Shown: one piece after another, positions 46,742 through 57,607 of the stretch
Position numbering within the stretch: position 1 is the first letter of the stretch
Layout of the letters: every line of letters begins with the position of its first letter
Origin: Fredinandcohnia quinoae
GTDB taxonomy: Bacteria > Bacillota > Bacilli > Bacillales > Bacillaceae_L
Direction of reading: 5' to 3'
NCBI RefSeq assembly: GCF_022427965.1
Contig: NZ_JAKTTI010000005.1
Span: 1-64,000 of the forward strand
DNA length: 64,000 nt
Program-made: the position numbers and the translations under genes
The notes under the pieces: model-generated
The model's database searches: none
What the model was told of the DNA's origin: nothing
What the model saw: only the letters and a program-made list of their open reading frames with translations

Positions 46742-47378
46742 ATCGCTTCACCCACTTTTCAATTATTCGAATACGTTCAATATCCTTTTTTCCATTACTC
46801 TCGATTCCGCTCGCAAGATCAATTCCACCTATATCATAGTTTAATAAAGTTTGAATGTTATCAACATTAATACCTCCAGCAACAAGGCATGCAACCCCTT
46901 GTCTTCTAGCCACTGCCATGTATGAAGGGATATAACTCCAATCAAAAGCAATGCCGGAACCACCCCATACATCTTGCACTTTTGTATCAATAACATATCC
47001 ATCAATGACTCCAGCAAATTTATTCATTATATCAATAGCACCTATCTCATGATGGATTGCCTTCCAAACATGCAAATGAGTATGATGTTTAATTTTCATA
47101 ATATCTTCTACCGATTCATTCCCGTGACATTGAATAATAGATAATGGAACTAGTGAAAGTACCTTTTTGATTTCGCCAAGTGTTGCATGAACAAAAATAC
47201 CAACTAACTTTTTATTTTTAAGATCAACATTTTGAATCCATTTCCTTACCTCTACGGGTTCTACACGTCGCTTGCTGGGCGCAAAAATAAAGCCAATATA
47301 ATCTGCGTTGCTGGAAGCAGATACTTTTAAATCCTCAAATGATTGATTTCCACAATATTTACTTCTGACTTGCTTCAT
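46722..47378 (-). CDS. trpF: Phosphoribosylanthranilate isomerase
   Basis: A 218-residue TIM barrel carrying out the Amadori rearrangement. Catalytic Cys in [11 protein letters not shown] (about 8), and the Asp in GYVIDTKV; ending [12 protein letters not shown]. Start is ATG 47378 ([10 protein letters not shown]), 20 bases inside trpC; the longer frame is a shadow. Confidence 0.94.
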   Translation of the reverse strand: MKQVRSKYCGNQSFEDLKVSASSNADYIGFIFAPSKRRVEPVEVRKWIQNVDLKNKKLVGIFVHATLGEIKKVLSLVPLSIIQCHGNESVEDIMKIKHHTHLHVWKAIHHEIGAIDIMNKFAGVIDGYVIDTKVQDVWGGSGIAFDWSYIPSYMAVARRQGVACLVAGGINVDNIQTLLNYDIGGIDLASGIESNGKKDIERIRIIEKWVKRYEDSRL

Positions 47379-48138
47379 AGTCAATCTCTCCAAATAATCG
47401 TTTGATTCCATTACCTGGTTTATCTTCCCGCATGAATGCTTCCCCTATTAAAACAGCATCTGCTCCAAATTCTAGAACACTTTCTAGATCATGATAGTGT
47501 TGAATACCACTCTCACTTACAACGATACTACCGGTAGGTACATTTTTAATGATTTCCTTCGTATGTTGGATATTTGTCTCAAACGTCATTAAATTCCGAT
47601 TATTGATTCCAATTATTTCAGGTTGAAACAGCTTACATATCCCATCAAGAGTTTGCGATGAATGCACCTCGACAAGGCACTCAAGCCCTAACTCATATGC
47701 CTGAAGATAAAAATCTTGGAGTTCGGTTGGCTCTAATATTTCTCCAATCAATAAAATAGCATCTGCTCCAATATGAACACTTTGAATAATTTGTTTCGAG
47801 TCTATAATGAAGTCCTTCCGCAACACAGGTAGATTAACATTTTCTTTTACGATTGTTAAAAAGTCATTGGAACCTTGAAAAAATATTTCATCCGTTAAAA
47901 CAGAAATCGCATCTACATTAGCGTTCATATACTCGCTCGCTATAACTACCGGAGAAAACTGTTCCCGTAACACCCCTTTAGATGGTGAAGCCTTTTTAAT
48001 TTCAGCAATTAGCCCGATCTTTCTGTTTGCATTTGTTAGTGCTTGATATAAGGATTTTTTTTGTACTTTTTGTTCAGTATTAGTTAATGTTAGGTTCTTA
48101 ATTTCGAGTTTTTTCTGTTCCACGATTCGATTAAGCAT
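47359..48138 (-). CDS. trpC: Indole-3-glycerol phosphate synthase
   Basis: A 259-residue TIM barrel. Catalytic residues lie in AEIKKASPSKG (Glu/Lys, about 50) and VLRKDFIIDS (Lys about 110); IGINNRNL and SESGI loops follow. Start ATG 48138 overlaps trpD by eight bases. Confidence 0.96.
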   Translation of the reverse strand: MLNRIVEQKKLEIKNLTLTNTEQKVQKKSLYQALTNANRKIGLIAEIKKASPSKGVLREQFSPVVIASEYMNANVDAISVLTDEIFFQGSNDFLTIVKENVNLPVLRKDFIIDSKQIIQSVHIGADAILLIGEILEPTELQDFYLQAYELGLECLVEVHSSQTLDGICKLFQPEIIGINNRNLMTFETNIQHTKEIIKNVPTGSIVVSESGIQHYHDLESVLEFGADAVLIGEAFMREDKPGNGIKRLFGEIDYEASQK

Positions 48139-49153
48139 AATTCTCAACCTCCCGAATGGTTAGTTTTTCAAAATGACTACGTACCAATCCGGATTTAATA
48201 GCCTCTTTTGCAATCTCTACTCCATTTTGGATGCTCGAGGATCTTCCTGAAATATAAATGGCCACCCCGGCATTAAAGAGAACAATATTCACTGCACTTT
48301 CATTCGCATTTCCGAATAATACATCCTTGAGAAGAGCAGCACTTTCATTTGCTGTTGATACTTGAATATCACTAAGATTCCCTCTTTGAAGTCCAACATC
48401 TTCTGGTGAAAGCACAAATTTAGATATCTTTCCGTTTTTTAACTCAACAATATCCGTTTCAGCAGAAATACTGCATTCATCTAAACCATCTCTTCCAGTT
48501 ACAAATAACACATGTTCAGATCCAAGTTTTTGTAATGCATGTGCCATTTTTTCCGCATACGAAATTGAAAATACTCCGATTACTTGTTTTTTACACTTTG
48601 CCGGGTTAGCCATCGGTCCGAGGAGATTAAAGACCGTTCGAAAACCAATTTCTCGCCTCGGATTAACTGCATGCTTCATCGCGGAGTGGTATATTGGGGC
48701 AAATAAAAAACTTAGTCCCCTTTCTTTTAAAGCCTGCTTTGCTTGTTCTTTTGTAGCTTGAATCTCAATTCCTAAATGTTCCAGAACATCTGCACTACCA
48801 CTATTAGAAGAAACCGCACGATTCCCATGTTTTGCAACTCTAATACCTAACGAAGACACAACAATCGCAGCTGCTGTTGAAATATTAAAAGTTGATGTTC
48901 CATCCCCTCCTGTGCCACATGTGTCGATAATTTGATCATCCTCATAATCTAATGGCAGCATATGTTCACGCATCGCTCTAGCAAAACCAGTAATCTCTTC
49001 AATTGTTTCGCCACGAAATCGTAAAATTGTTAATAGACTTGCTATTTGACTTGATGTAGCACGACCCGACATAATTTCATCCATAACCTGATAGCTTTCT
49101 GTTTCAGATAAAGTTTCGCCGCTTATACATTTGTTTAATAGATTTTTAAGCAT
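48131..49153 (-). CDS. trpD: Anthranilate phosphoribosyltransferase
   Basis: A 340-residue enzyme joining PRPP to anthranilate. GTGGDGTSTFN (PRPP loop, about 78), KHGNRAVSS and the anthranilate-site NPRREIGFRTVFN are conserved. ATG 49153 is set by AGGAGGAT; it overlaps trpE by eight bases. Confidence 0.96.
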   Translation of the reverse strand: MLKNLLNKCISGETLSETESYQVMDEIMSGRATSSQIASLLTILRFRGETIEEITGFARAMREHMLPLDYEDDQIIDTCGTGGDGTSTFNISTAAAIVVSSLGIRVAKHGNRAVSSNSGSADVLEHLGIEIQATKEQAKQALKERGLSFLFAPIYHSAMKHAVNPRREIGFRTVFNLLGPMANPAKCKKQVIGVFSISYAEKMAHALQKLGSEHVLFVTGRDGLDECSISAETDIVELKNGKISKFVLSPEDVGLQRGNLSDIQVSTANESAALLKDVLFGNANESAVNIVLFNAGVAIYISGRSSSIQNGVEIAKEAIKSGLVRSHFEKLTIREVENYA

Positions 49154-50666
49154 GGATATCCTCCTCTTCACAAAATGTTTCCTCTGCAAGTTGGATGGAC
49201 TTGATAAGCGCACTTGCTTTATTTATTGTTTCCTTCCACTCAAGCTCTGGAACTGAATCAGCAACAATTCCTGCCCCAGCCTGCACATATGCGATGCCAT
49301 CCTTTAAAACAATCGTACGAATCGTTATACATGAATCGATATTACCGTCAAATCCAATATATGCGATTGTCCCTGCATACAAATTCCTTGCAGTTGGCTC
49401 AAGCTCGGCAATAATTTGCATAGCTCTAATTTTCGGAGCACCTGACACTGTTCCAGCTGGAAAAGCAGCAAAGAGTGCATCTAAAGGGTCGACGAGTGTC
49501 TTAAGTTCCCCCGTAACCTTGGATATGAGATGCATAACATGTGAGAATCTTCCTAATTCCATTAATACCGGTATTTTTACTGAACCATATTTTGCAACTC
49601 TTCCCAAATCATTTCTAGCTAAATCAACAAGCATATTATGTTCCGCTATTTCTTTTTCGTCCTCTATTAACTCTTTTGCTAATTGCTCATCTTCCTGTAT
49701 AGTCCTACCCCTTTTTCGAGTACCTGCTATTGGATGAATTTCTAATTTTCGATTTTCGACTTTGATTAATCGCTCTGGTGAACTTCCTACGATTTCAACA
49801 TCATTTAATTTTATATAAAATAAATATGGTGATGGATTTACCATTCTTAATACTCGATATAACTGGAAACCACTTACTTTCACAGGAATTTCAAAACGTT
49901 GAGATAAGACCGCTTGAAGAACATCACCTGATGAAATATACTCTTTCACTTTATTAACTGCATTTAAAAAATCATCTTTTTGGAAATTAGATTTGATATT
50001 TTCAAAACTTACCGCCTCACTCCCTTTGTAGTGAAGAAGCATTTCATTTTGAGTATTATTATGGATTACTTTCGACAAATACATATTAATCATCGAATGA
50101 GCATGATCATAAATTACCTTCTTCGTCCGTTCATTCTCATCACCATTTAGACGAACATGATGAATGATAACTAACTCTTGTGTATGATGGTCCAAAACAA
50201 TGAATGTTTCACAAAAGAAAAAATGATACCTTTTAGACTTTTGTGTTTGATCTGTATGTTCAGGAATCTTTTCTAAATTGGATACAGCATCATATCCAAC
50301 ATATCCAACAGCACCACCATAAAAAGGAATTTCAATCGATAATTCTTTTACACATAGCTTATTTTTAACCCAATGATACGCAGCTTTAAAAGAATCCACT
50401 TTGGCTAGCTTTTGATTGTTTTCATTTCGAACAATAAAACCACCATCACACTCATCAATAAAAAGAAATGGTTTTAAGCCAATAAAAGAATAACGTGACC
50501 ACACAGATTCAGCATCCTTGCTTTCTAATAAAAAGGATGCCTCATTTTGTAAATTTTGAAAAATTTGAATGGGTGTTAACGTATCAACAAAGAAACGTTT
50601 AACAATCGGAATTGTTTGGTAAGAAACAGAATCCGACAAGAATGTGGAAAAATCGTATTTAATCAT
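49146..50666 (-). CDS. trpE: Anthranilate synthase component I
   Basis: A 506-residue enzyme making anthranilate from chorismate. The glutamine amidotransferase partner (TrpG/PabA) is not in this cluster, as in B. subtilis, where it lies in the folate operon. The C-terminal chorismate domain shows SSPERLI, AGTRKRG, AEHNMLVDLARNDLG and PAGTVSGAPK. The N-terminal Trp-feedback motif appears as LLESKD. Translation starts at ATG 50666 behind GGAGGAG. The gene is first after the TRAP leader. Confidence 0.96.
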   Translation of the reverse strand: MIKYDFSTFLSDSVSYQTIPIVKRFFVDTLTPIQIFQNLQNEASFLLESKDAESVWSRYSFIGLKPFLFIDECDGGFIVRNENNQKLAKVDSFKAAYHWVKNKLCVKELSIEIPFYGGAVGYVGYDAVSNLEKIPEHTDQTQKSKRYHFFFCETFIVLDHHTQELVIIHHVRLNGDENERTKKVIYDHAHSMINMYLSKVIHNNTQNEMLLHYKGSEAVSFENIKSNFQKDDFLNAVNKVKEYISSGDVLQAVLSQRFEIPVKVSGFQLYRVLRMVNPSPYLFYIKLNDVEIVGSSPERLIKVENRKLEIHPIAGTRKRGRTIQEDEQLAKELIEDEKEIAEHNMLVDLARNDLGRVAKYGSVKIPVLMELGRFSHVMHLISKVTGELKTLVDPLDALFAAFPAGTVSGAPKIRAMQIIAELEPTARNLYAGTIAYIGFDGNIDSCITIRTIVLKDGIAYVQAGAGIVADSVPELEWKETINKASALIKSIQLAEETFCEEEDIHA

Positions 50667-50734
50667 TTCGGCTCACTCCTCCATAATTTTATGGAGAACG
50701 AGGATTTTAGGAGGTATATTACGTTTATAAAAAT

Positions 50735-50766
50735 AAAAAACCCAAAGACACAGGTATGTCCTTGGG
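50735..50766 (-). terminator. trp attenuator: intrinsic terminator in the trpE leader
   Basis: Minus-strand RNA stem CCCAAGGACA/TGTCTTTGGG (10 bp, one G-U) with 6-base loop and T6. Its 5' arm overlaps an antiterminator strand: CTACCC (50764-50769) can instead pair with GGGTAG (50824-50829) inside the TRAP site. Confidence 0.9.
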
Positions 50767-50798
50767 TAGTAGATACAGATGAATACAGCACACATATC

Positions 50799-50846
50799 CT
50801 CAACTAAACTCGCTCGATCTCAGCTACCCTAAACTCTTCTCATCTC
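50799..50846 (-). promoter_or_regulatory. TRAP binding site in the trpE leader
   Basis: On the minus strand ten GAG/TAG triplets occur with mostly 5-base spacing: GAG, GAG, GAG, TAG, TAG, GAG, GAG, GAG, TAG, GAG. One step is 6 and the next 4 bases. B. subtilis has eleven such triplets. TRAP with bound tryptophan would wrap this RNA, block the antiterminator and cause termination at 50735-50766. Confidence 0.92.
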
Positions 50847-50911
50847 TAAAAACCTGTAAACTTTACTCATAAACCATCTAATCTAATAAAAAATTCTAAC
50901 TATTCATACAT

Positions 50912-50939
50912 TCTATAATAAAGTAATTTTAACTGTCAA
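50912..50939 (-). promoter_or_regulatory. trp operon promoter overlapping the aroH stop
   Basis: TTGACA (50934-50939), 16-base spacer, TATAGA (50912-50917). The -35 box includes bases of the last aroH codons (ATT GAC AGT TAA). Transcription would start near 50905. Confidence 0.8.
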
Positions 50940-51303
50940 TATGTTTTGTTAAATCTGGTCTTAATAAAATCGCTTTTTCTAAATAAATATGAGTAATATC
51001 ACTCTGCTCTACTTCCGTATTTACTGTCATCATTACACGAATACATAATGGCAGTGAATCTGGAACAGGAATTTCTTTCATACACATTACAGGTACAAAT
51101 GTCCAGCCCTCTAATAGCCTAACAGCTGCAGCAGGAAAACAAGCATTAATGTCATCTGTAGTAGAAACTAATATTTGAGCAACATCTGTCGCCTTAATAT
51201 TATTTGCATCAATCATTTCCCGTAATAATTTTTCTGTTGCTGAAATAATTTCTTGTTTTGTATTGTCTTCAATGGTTGTTGCTCCTCTTACTCCCCTTAC
51301 CAT
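50929..51303 (-). CDS. aroH: Chorismate mutase (AroH type)
   Basis: A 124-residue monofunctional mutase that turns chorismate into prephenate, a trimer of pseudo-alpha/beta-barrel fold. Active-site residues of the B. subtilis enzyme are visible: Arg7 (MVRGVRGAT), and the Glu/Arg pair in the IRVMMTV and EIPVP segments. Last gene before the internal trp promoter. Confidence 0.95.
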   Translation of the reverse strand: MVRGVRGATTIEDNTKQEIISATEKLLREMIDANNIKATDVAQILVSTTDDINACFPAAAVRLLEGWTFVPVMCMKEIPVPDSLPLCIRVMMTVNTEVEQSDITHIYLEKAILLRPDLTKHIDS

Positions 51304-51326
51304 CTCACACCTCCTATTCGCAATTC

Positions 51327-52394
51327 TTAAGCTAATAATGAAAGTAATCGTTCATCATCAACTTCCACTATCTCAACTTCCCCAATTTCCTTTAGTAATA
51401 CCATTCGTACTTTTCCTGAAGTAACCTTTTTATCATGTTTCATTCTACTTAGAAGCTTAGTTGCTTCAAGCTGCATTGGAATCGTTACTGGAAAGTCAAA
51501 TTTTTGAAGCCAATTAGCTATTCGTTCAGAATAAATTTCATGATTTGATAAAGTTTCTCCCACTTTCATTGCAAATACCATTCCGATTGCTACTCCATCA
51601 CCATGTGTAATATTGCCGTATCCTAGTTCTGCCTCGATCGCATGGCCTAATGTATGCCCAAAGTTTAAGAAAGCTCTAATCCCCTTCTCTTCCTCGTCCA
51701 CGGAAACAACCTCTGCTTTTATAGAGATTCCTTTAACTACAGCATACTGTAATTTTTCTTCCTTCAAGTCTTCTAATGATGTAATTTCTTCTGAGAGCCA
51801 CTCAAAAAAGGAATTATCCCAAATTAAGCCATGCTTTATTACTTCTGCAAAACCTGATCTTAGTTCATCTAAAGGTAAAGTCTTCATAAAATCAATATCA
51901 TATACAACGGCATTTGGCTGATGAAAGGCCCCAATCATATTTTTACCAAGATTATGGTTAATAGCTACCTTGCCGCCGACGGCACTATCATGTGCCAATA
52001 GTGTAGTTGGAACTTGAATGAATGGAATTCCTCTCATGAAAGTTGCAGCTACAAATCCAGCAAGATCACCTACAACTCCCCCACCCAAGGCAATTATTAG
52101 TGAAGAGCGATCCAATCGATTTGCTAACGCAAATGTTTGACATTTATTATAGATATCAAAGGATTTTGAACTTTCTCCTGAAGGAATTACATATGAAATC
52201 GCCTCATAAGTATTAGCTAACTGGTCCATAATTGTCTGAAGGTATAGCTGTGAAACAGTTTGATCACTGATGACAAGAACCTTCGAAACAGATTTACAAT
52301 TTTCTCCAACAAATCGTGGTAATTCTTTAATAATTCCACTGCCAATATACACTGGATATTCCTTTGATTTTGTCTTAACTGTAACAATCTCCAT
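51327..52394 (-). CDS. aroB: 3-dehydroquinate synthase
   Basis: A 355-residue NAD- and zinc-dependent enzyme, second in the shikimate pathway. [19 protein letters not shown] (about 100-118) binds NAD; zinc ligands are in [11 protein letters not shown] (Glu) and [10 protein letters not shown] (His). It starts immediately after the aroC stop. Confidence 0.96.
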   Translation of the reverse strand: MEIVTVKTKSKEYPVYIGSGIIKELPRFVGENCKSVSKVLVISDQTVSQLYLQTIMDQLANTYEAISYVIPSGESSKSFDIYNKCQTFALANRLDRSSLIIALGGGVVGDLAGFVAATFMRGIPFIQVPTTLLAHDSAVGGKVAINHNLGKNMIGAFHQPNAVVYDIDFMKTLPLDELRSGFAEVIKHGLIWDNSFFEWLSEEITSLEDLKEEKLQYAVVKGISIKAEVVSVDEEEKGIRAFLNFGHTLGHAIEAELGYGNITHGDGVAIGMVFAMKVGETLSNHEIYSERIANWLQKFDFPVTIPMQLEATKLLSRMKHDKKVTSGKVRMVLLKEIGEVEIVEVDDERLLSLLA

Positions 52395-53567
52395 TTAGAA
52401 TTCCCTCGAATACTCACGCATTTTGGATATATTTTCAGCTATCAGGTCAATACGATCTTGGCCGAACTGTTCTACAATAGCAGATGCAAGTTCCCACGCA
52501 ACAACTGCCTCTGCAACCACACTAGCTGCAGGAACAGCACAACTATCAGAGCGTTCAATACTCGCTTCAAAGACCTCTTTTGAATCAATATCTACACTTT
52601 TTAATGGCTTATAGAGTGTTGGAATTGGCTTCATTACACCTCTTACAACAATTGGCATACCAGTAGTCATTCCACCTTCGAAACCACCTAAGTTATTAGT
52701 TCTTCTTGTATAACCTGTTTCTTTATCCCATATTATTTCGTCATGCACTTTACTTCCAGGGTTTCTTGCAGCATCGAAACCGATGCCAAATTCAACACCC
52801 TTAAAAGCATTAATACTCATAATTGCTGCAGCAAGTTTTGCATCCAATTTTCGATCATAATGAACATAGCTTCCAACTCCTGCTGGAACTCCTTCAACAA
52901 TTACCTCGACAATGCCACCTATAGAATCTCCATTTTGTTTTGCCTCATCAATTGCGTCCATCATCTTCCGACCTGCTTCTTCGTCAAGACAACGAACTGG
53001 TGATTGTTCGGTTCGTTCTTGTAAATCCTCAATTCTTTCGTATGTAATTTGTGTAGCTTTAACACCGCCAATTTCAAGAACATGTCCCGCTACTTTAATT
53101 CCAAGAACAGAGAGGAGTTGTTTCGCTACAGCTCCTGCTGCTACCCTAACAGTTGTCTCACGAGCTGAAGAACGCTCTAATACATTACGCATATCCCTGT
53201 GACCGTACTTTATAGCACCATTTAAATCTGCATGTCCAGGACGTGGTCTCGTAATTTTTCGTTTAATTTCATCCTCTTCCACATCAATAAGAGGCTCAAT
53301 TCCCATAATTTTTGTCCAATGCTTCCAATCGTTATTTTCGACAACTAAAGCTATTGGGGAACCAATTGTTTTTCCATGTCTAACTCCACTTACTATCTGA
53401 GCTTGATCCTTTTCAATTTGCATTCTCCTGCCACGACCATGGCCCTTTTGTCTTCTAGCTAGTTCCCTATTTATTTCATTACTCGTTAATTCTAGACCTG
53501 AAGGTACCCCTTCTAGAATAGTTGTTAACTGTGGTCCGTGTGATTCACCCGCGGTTAAATACCTCAT
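52395..53567 (-). CDS. aroC: Chorismate synthase
   Basis: A 390-residue FMN-dependent enzyme completing chorismate (aroF in B. subtilis). Signatures: [14 protein letters not shown] (7-20), [20 protein letters not shown], and [16 protein letters not shown]. First gene of the supraoperon, with a candidate promoter at 53609-53637. Confidence 0.96.
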   Translation of the reverse strand: MRYLTAGESHGPQLTTILEGVPSGLELTSNEINRELARRQKGHGRGRRMQIEKDQAQIVSGVRHGKTIGSPIALVVENNDWKHWTKIMGIEPLIDVEEDEIKRKITRPRPGHADLNGAIKYGHRDMRNVLERSSARETTVRVAAGAVAKQLLSVLGIKVAGHVLEIGGVKATQITYERIEDLQERTEQSPVRCLDEEAGRKMMDAIDEAKQNGDSIGGIVEVIVEGVPAGVGSYVHYDRKLDAKLAAAIMSINAFKGVEFGIGFDAARNPGSKVHDEIIWDKETGYTRRTNNLGGFEGGMTTGMPIVVRGVMKPIPTLYKPLKSVDIDSKEVFEASIERSDSCAVPAASVVAEAVVAWELASAIVEQFGQDRIDLIAENISKMREYSREF

Positions 53568-53608
53568 CTCTTCTACCCCCTTTTAGCTCTTTAAAGCGAT
53601 TATGTATC

Positions 53609-53637
53609 AATATATCACAATATTATGTATTCAGTAA
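53609..53637 (-). promoter_or_regulatory. Candidate supraoperon promoter upstream of aroC
   Basis: TTACTG (53632-53637), 17-base spacer, TATATT (53609-53614). It lies between the cheR terminator and aroC. Confidence 0.5.
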
Positions 53638-53681
53638 GTAATTTTCTTTATTTTGTTAAATATCTTGTTAACTATAATAAG

Positions 53682-53709
53682 AAAAAAGAATCCATCGGAT
53701 GATGAATTC
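53682..53709 (-). terminator. Terminator of cheR
   Basis: Minus-strand stem GAATTCATC/GATGGATTC (53701-53709 and 53688-53696, one G-U), 4-base loop, then TTTTTTC. It begins right after the cheR stop. Confidence 0.85.
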
Positions 53710-54504
<795 letters not shown>

Positions 54505-54536
54505 TTAAAAAACCAGCACGATTTACTGTGCCGGTT
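54505..54536 (-). terminator. Terminator of ndk
   Basis: Minus-strand stem AACCGGCAC/GTGCTGGTT (54528-54536 and 54511-54519, one G-U) then TTTTTAAAA. Confidence 0.85.
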
Positions 54537-54544
54537 AAAAAGAA

Positions 54545-54991
54545 TTAATAGATCCAGTTGTTTATTAACTTAGTATACCCAATAATTTCTTCTTCTTTGA
54601 AGAATAAAGATATTTCACGTTCTGCACTCTCTAGGGAGTCTGACCCGTGAATAATGTTCTTTCCAACAGTTAAACCAAAATCCCCACGAAGTGTACCTGG
54701 TGCAGCATCTTTCGGATTAGTAGCTCCCATCATTTGACGTGCAGTAGTGATAACGTTTTCTCCTTGCCACACCATCGCAAATACTGGTCCAGAAGTAATA
54801 AAGTCAACTAATTCACCAAAAAAAGGACGCTCCTTATGCTCACCATAATGTTGCTCCGCAAGCTCTTTTGGGATAGACATTAATTTAGCTCCTACCAATT
54901 GAAAGCCCTTTCTTTCAAAGCGTGAAACTACCTCACTAATTAGTTGACGTTGTACCCCATCAGGCTTTACCATTAAAAATGTTTTTTCCAT
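54545..54991 (-). CDS. ndk: Nucleoside diphosphate kinase
   Basis: A 148-residue enzyme that equilibrates NTPs and dNTPs. The catalytic His is in [16 protein letters not shown] (about 115); KPDGVQRQ at the N-terminus and [14 protein letters not shown] are canonical. It lies between hepT and cheR as in B. subtilis. Confidence 0.97.
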   Translation of the reverse strand: MEKTFLMVKPDGVQRQLISEVVSRFERKGFQLVGAKLMSIPKELAEQHYGEHKERPFFGELVDFITSGPVFAMVWQGENVITTARQMMGATNPKDAAPGTLRGDFGLTVGKNIIHGSDSLESAEREISLFFKEEEIIGYTKLINNWIY

Positions 54992-55037
54992 TATTTCTCC
55001 ACCCCGTTAAGTATGTATACTAGTTGTCTAAATTCCC

Positions 55038-55072
55038 AACCAATCAAAATAGTAACACTATTTTGATTGGTT
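55038..55072. repeat. Perfect 16-bp inverted repeat upstream of ndk
   Basis: AACCAATCAAAATAGT/ACTATTTTGATTGGTT with a 3-base loop, between hepT and ndk. No T-run follows on the minus strand, whose genes flank it; TTTTC follows on the plus strand. It may be an operator or weak terminator. Confidence 0.7.
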
Positions 55073-55097
55073 TTCAACTTACTATTTTTTACTTAAC

Positions 55098-56060
55098 TCA
55101 AAATTTGCGCTTCCCAATAAATTTCGCAATATTATAAAGCGTATTTCTCGCTTTATTTGGAGGTAATTCTTCTAATACATGAAAGGCTTTTGCTAGATAA
55201 AGATTACTAAGCTCCTCTGATTTTTGAATAGCTCCAGATTGTTTAATTAAAGAAATAAGAGGTTTGATTTCAACAGGGGTTGTTTTGTCAGATACTTGAA
55301 TAATCTGATCTCTTAAAGTACTTTCATTTAATGCATAAAGCACAGGTAGAGTAACATTACCTTGCAGCAGATCACTGCCTGCAGGTTTTCCAAGCTGTTC
55401 AGCAGTACCTGTAAAATCCAAAATATCATCTGTTATTTGAAAAGACATACCTACATAATAACCGAACTGAAATAATTTTTTATGAATATCGCTTGGTACG
55501 TCAGCTGCAATTGCACCAAGTTGACAACTAGTTGCAATAAGTAGTGCCGTTTTCCGCTTGATTCTTCGCAAATAATTGCGTAAATTTTGATTAAAATCAT
55601 ATTTATCCTGAATTTGTTCAATCTCACCAAGACATACTTCAACAATCGTATTGGATAAATATTTATGCAATAATGGATTATTTAATCTAGTAATGATTTC
55701 CAAGGAACTTCCTAAAATATAATCACCAGTATACATGGCAATCTTATTGTCCCATTTTGCTTTAATTGTTGGTTTCCCGCGTCGCATATCGGCATCATCA
55801 ATTACATCATCATGAACGAGGGATGCAGTATGGATCAATTCCAGAGCAACTGCAACATTTTTTATCTTTTCAATATCATAGTTACCAAATTTACCACCAA
55901 GTAGAACAAATACAGGACGAAGTCGCTTCCCGCCAGATTGAACTAAATGTAGACCTGCTTGTTGAAGAACTTGGTGTTCACCCTGAATGGTAGCTTCCAA
56001 TTCTTTCTCTATTAGTGCTAAATCTGTATTCAAATAGGAATACATCAATGATAATTTCAT
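55098..56060 (-). CDS. hepT: Heptaprenyl diphosphate synthase component II
   Basis: The 320-residue catalytic chain making the C35 tail of menaquinone-7. First Asp-rich motif HDDVIDDADMRRG (about 85), second QITDDILDFTG (about 210), plus KTALLIATSCQLG. Start ATG 56060 (MKLSLMYSY) is set by AAGGTG. It needs HepS (56807) as partner; menH lies between. Confidence 0.96.
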   Translation of the reverse strand: MKLSLMYSYLNTDLALIEKELEATIQGEHQVLQQAGLHLVQSGGKRLRPVFVLLGGKFGNYDIEKIKNVAVALELIHTASLVHDDVIDDADMRRGKPTIKAKWDNKIAMYTGDYILGSSLEIITRLNNPLLHKYLSNTIVEVCLGEIEQIQDKYDFNQNLRNYLRRIKRKTALLIATSCQLGAIAADVPSDIHKKLFQFGYYVGMSFQITDDILDFTGTAEQLGKPAGSDLLQGNVTLPVLYALNESTLRDQIIQVSDKTTPVEIKPLISLIKQSGAIQKSEELSNLYLAKAFHVLEELPPNKARNTLYNIAKFIGKRKF

Positions 56061-56098
56061 TAAATTCACCTTAATTTACAAAATATGACTTGAGGATT

Positions 56099-56803
56099 TT
56101 ATCTTTTATAACCTAAATGCATTGCTGCAACACCAAGTGTAAAAGGCTTTACTTCGACATTTTTTAAACCTGCTTGTTCAAACATTCCCGCTAATTCCTT
56201 CATACCAGGAAAATCCCTCGCAGATTCTTGGAGCCAAGAATATTCTTGATAACTTTTAGCAAATAGCTTCCCAAATACCGGCATTACAAATCGAAAATAA
56301 AAGAAATACAGTTGTCTAAATCCAATAACAGTTGGTTGTGATGTTTCCAAGCAAACAACTTTGCCCCCAGGTTTTACAACTCTATACATTTCTTTTAGAA
56401 CTTGCATATAATCCGGGACATTTCTTAGACCAAAACCAATTGTAACATAATCAAAGGAATTGTCCTCAAAAGGAAGCTCCATTGCATTACCATGCATGAG
56501 TGTAACTTGACCCAAATTAAGTGCATCAATTTTTTCTTGACCTATCTTTAACATATTTTTACTAAAATCCAATCCAATTACCTTTCCTGTAGAACCGACA
56601 GCATTGGCAAGTGAAATTGTCCAATCAGCCGTACCACAGCAAATATCTAAGGCAGATTCTCCTTTTTTTACAGCCATACGTTTCATCGTGTCTTTTCGCC
56701 AAGCCTTATGTTGTTGAAAGCTAATAACGGAGTTCATTTGGTCATAATTTTTATATATTTTTTCAAAGACGTGATGTACACGTTGCTCTTTAGATTGTTG
56801 CAT
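56099..56803 (-). CDS. menH: Demethylmenaquinone methyltransferase
   Basis: A 234-residue SAM enzyme (UbiE/MenG family; menH in B. subtilis) catalysing the last menaquinone step. SAM motif [16 protein letters not shown] (about 48), [13 protein letters not shown] and the ending [12 protein letters not shown] are typical. It begins four bases after hepS stops. Confidence 0.96.
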   Translation of the reverse strand: MQQSKEQRVHHVFEKIYKNYDQMNSVISFQQHKAWRKDTMKRMAVKKGESALDICCGTADWTISLANAVGSTGKVIGLDFSKNMLKIGQEKIDALNLGQVTLMHGNAMELPFEDNSFDYVTIGFGLRNVPDYMQVLKEMYRVVKPGGKVVCLETSQPTVIGFRQLYFFYFRFVMPVFGKLFAKSYQEYSWLQESARDFPGMKELAGMFEQAGLKNVEVKPFTLGVAAMHLGYKR

Positions 56804-56806
56804 GCG

Positions 56807-57607
56807 TTACCCTTCTTCCACAATCTTATTCATAATAGATCCACTATTAAAAATGAGTTCCTTTATTCTAGTAGCTAATAATTCATTCATATTGGGGTTA
56901 GAATGCAGGACCTTTTCAATTATGCTTCTTACATGGTCTGTATAGCGATCATACACATTTAATAAATAAGTTTCTTGATCTTTGCCAAGAATTCTTTTTA
57001 GTGAATCAAAAAGTAATGAACATCCTTTATTCAAAAATTGCTCTCTCTCTTGAATGAGTCGTTTCAGCAATAAAAAATTTGATGCAAGGTATCCCCATTT
57101 CGATATTTGAAAGCGATTTGATATTTTACTGATAATTGCAGATTCAATCTTCTCAATACAGGAAAAGAGCTTGTCTACATGCTCTGGGTCATTACGATAT
57201 AAAGAAATTTTATTTTCATTTACATCTTTAATACCCTCTGCTAAAGTACGAATCAACATTATATCATCTGTTTCTGCTAAAAAGTAATAATATAAGCCAC
57301 TAAAATAATCTCCAGCTAGAACAGATAATTGTTGACTTTTAAGGGATTTACTTGAAATTATCGTATTTTTGGGGACTGTATCATGAGTATCAAGTGCAAT
57401 ATGGACGAGCATTGTTGTGATAACATAATTTTGTAACTGCTCCCTGCTTATTTGCAATTCTTCATAAATTGAATATAATAGTAGGATTTTATCTTCATCT
57501 ATAATTGGAGAAGCAATATACTTTTGCAAGTAAGAATGCTTCGTTTTTTTTTCAATCTGCTCCTTTAAATCAGCAATCAATTTCTTGATGTCTTGCACTT
57601 CAATCAC
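56807..57607 (-). CDS. hepS: Heptaprenyl diphosphate synthase component I
   Basis: A 266-residue non-catalytic partner of HepT that sets product length. All-helical, no Asp-rich motif; LDTHDTVP and LAGDYFSGLYYYFLAE are conserved in HepS. First of hepS-menH-hepT. Confidence 0.92.
   Translation of the reverse strand: MIEVQDIKKLIADLKEQIEKKTKHSYLQKYIASPIIDEDKILLLYSIYEELQISREQLQNYVITTMLVHIALDTHDTVPKNTIISSKSLKSQQLSVLAGDYFSGLYYYFLAETDDIMLIRTLAEGIKDVNENKISLYRNDPEHVDKLFSCIEKIESAIISKISNRFQISKWGYLASNFLLLKRLIQEREQFLNKGCSLLFDSLKRILGKDQETYLLNVYDRYTDHVRSIIEKVLHSNPNMNELLATRIKELIFNSGSIMNKIVEEG

Noticed and set aside
49195-49737. 180-codon plus-strand frame inside trpE
   Set aside because: Antisense shadow of trpE: no ribosome site, serine/isoleucine-rich translation, and fully overlapped by a well-conserved gene.
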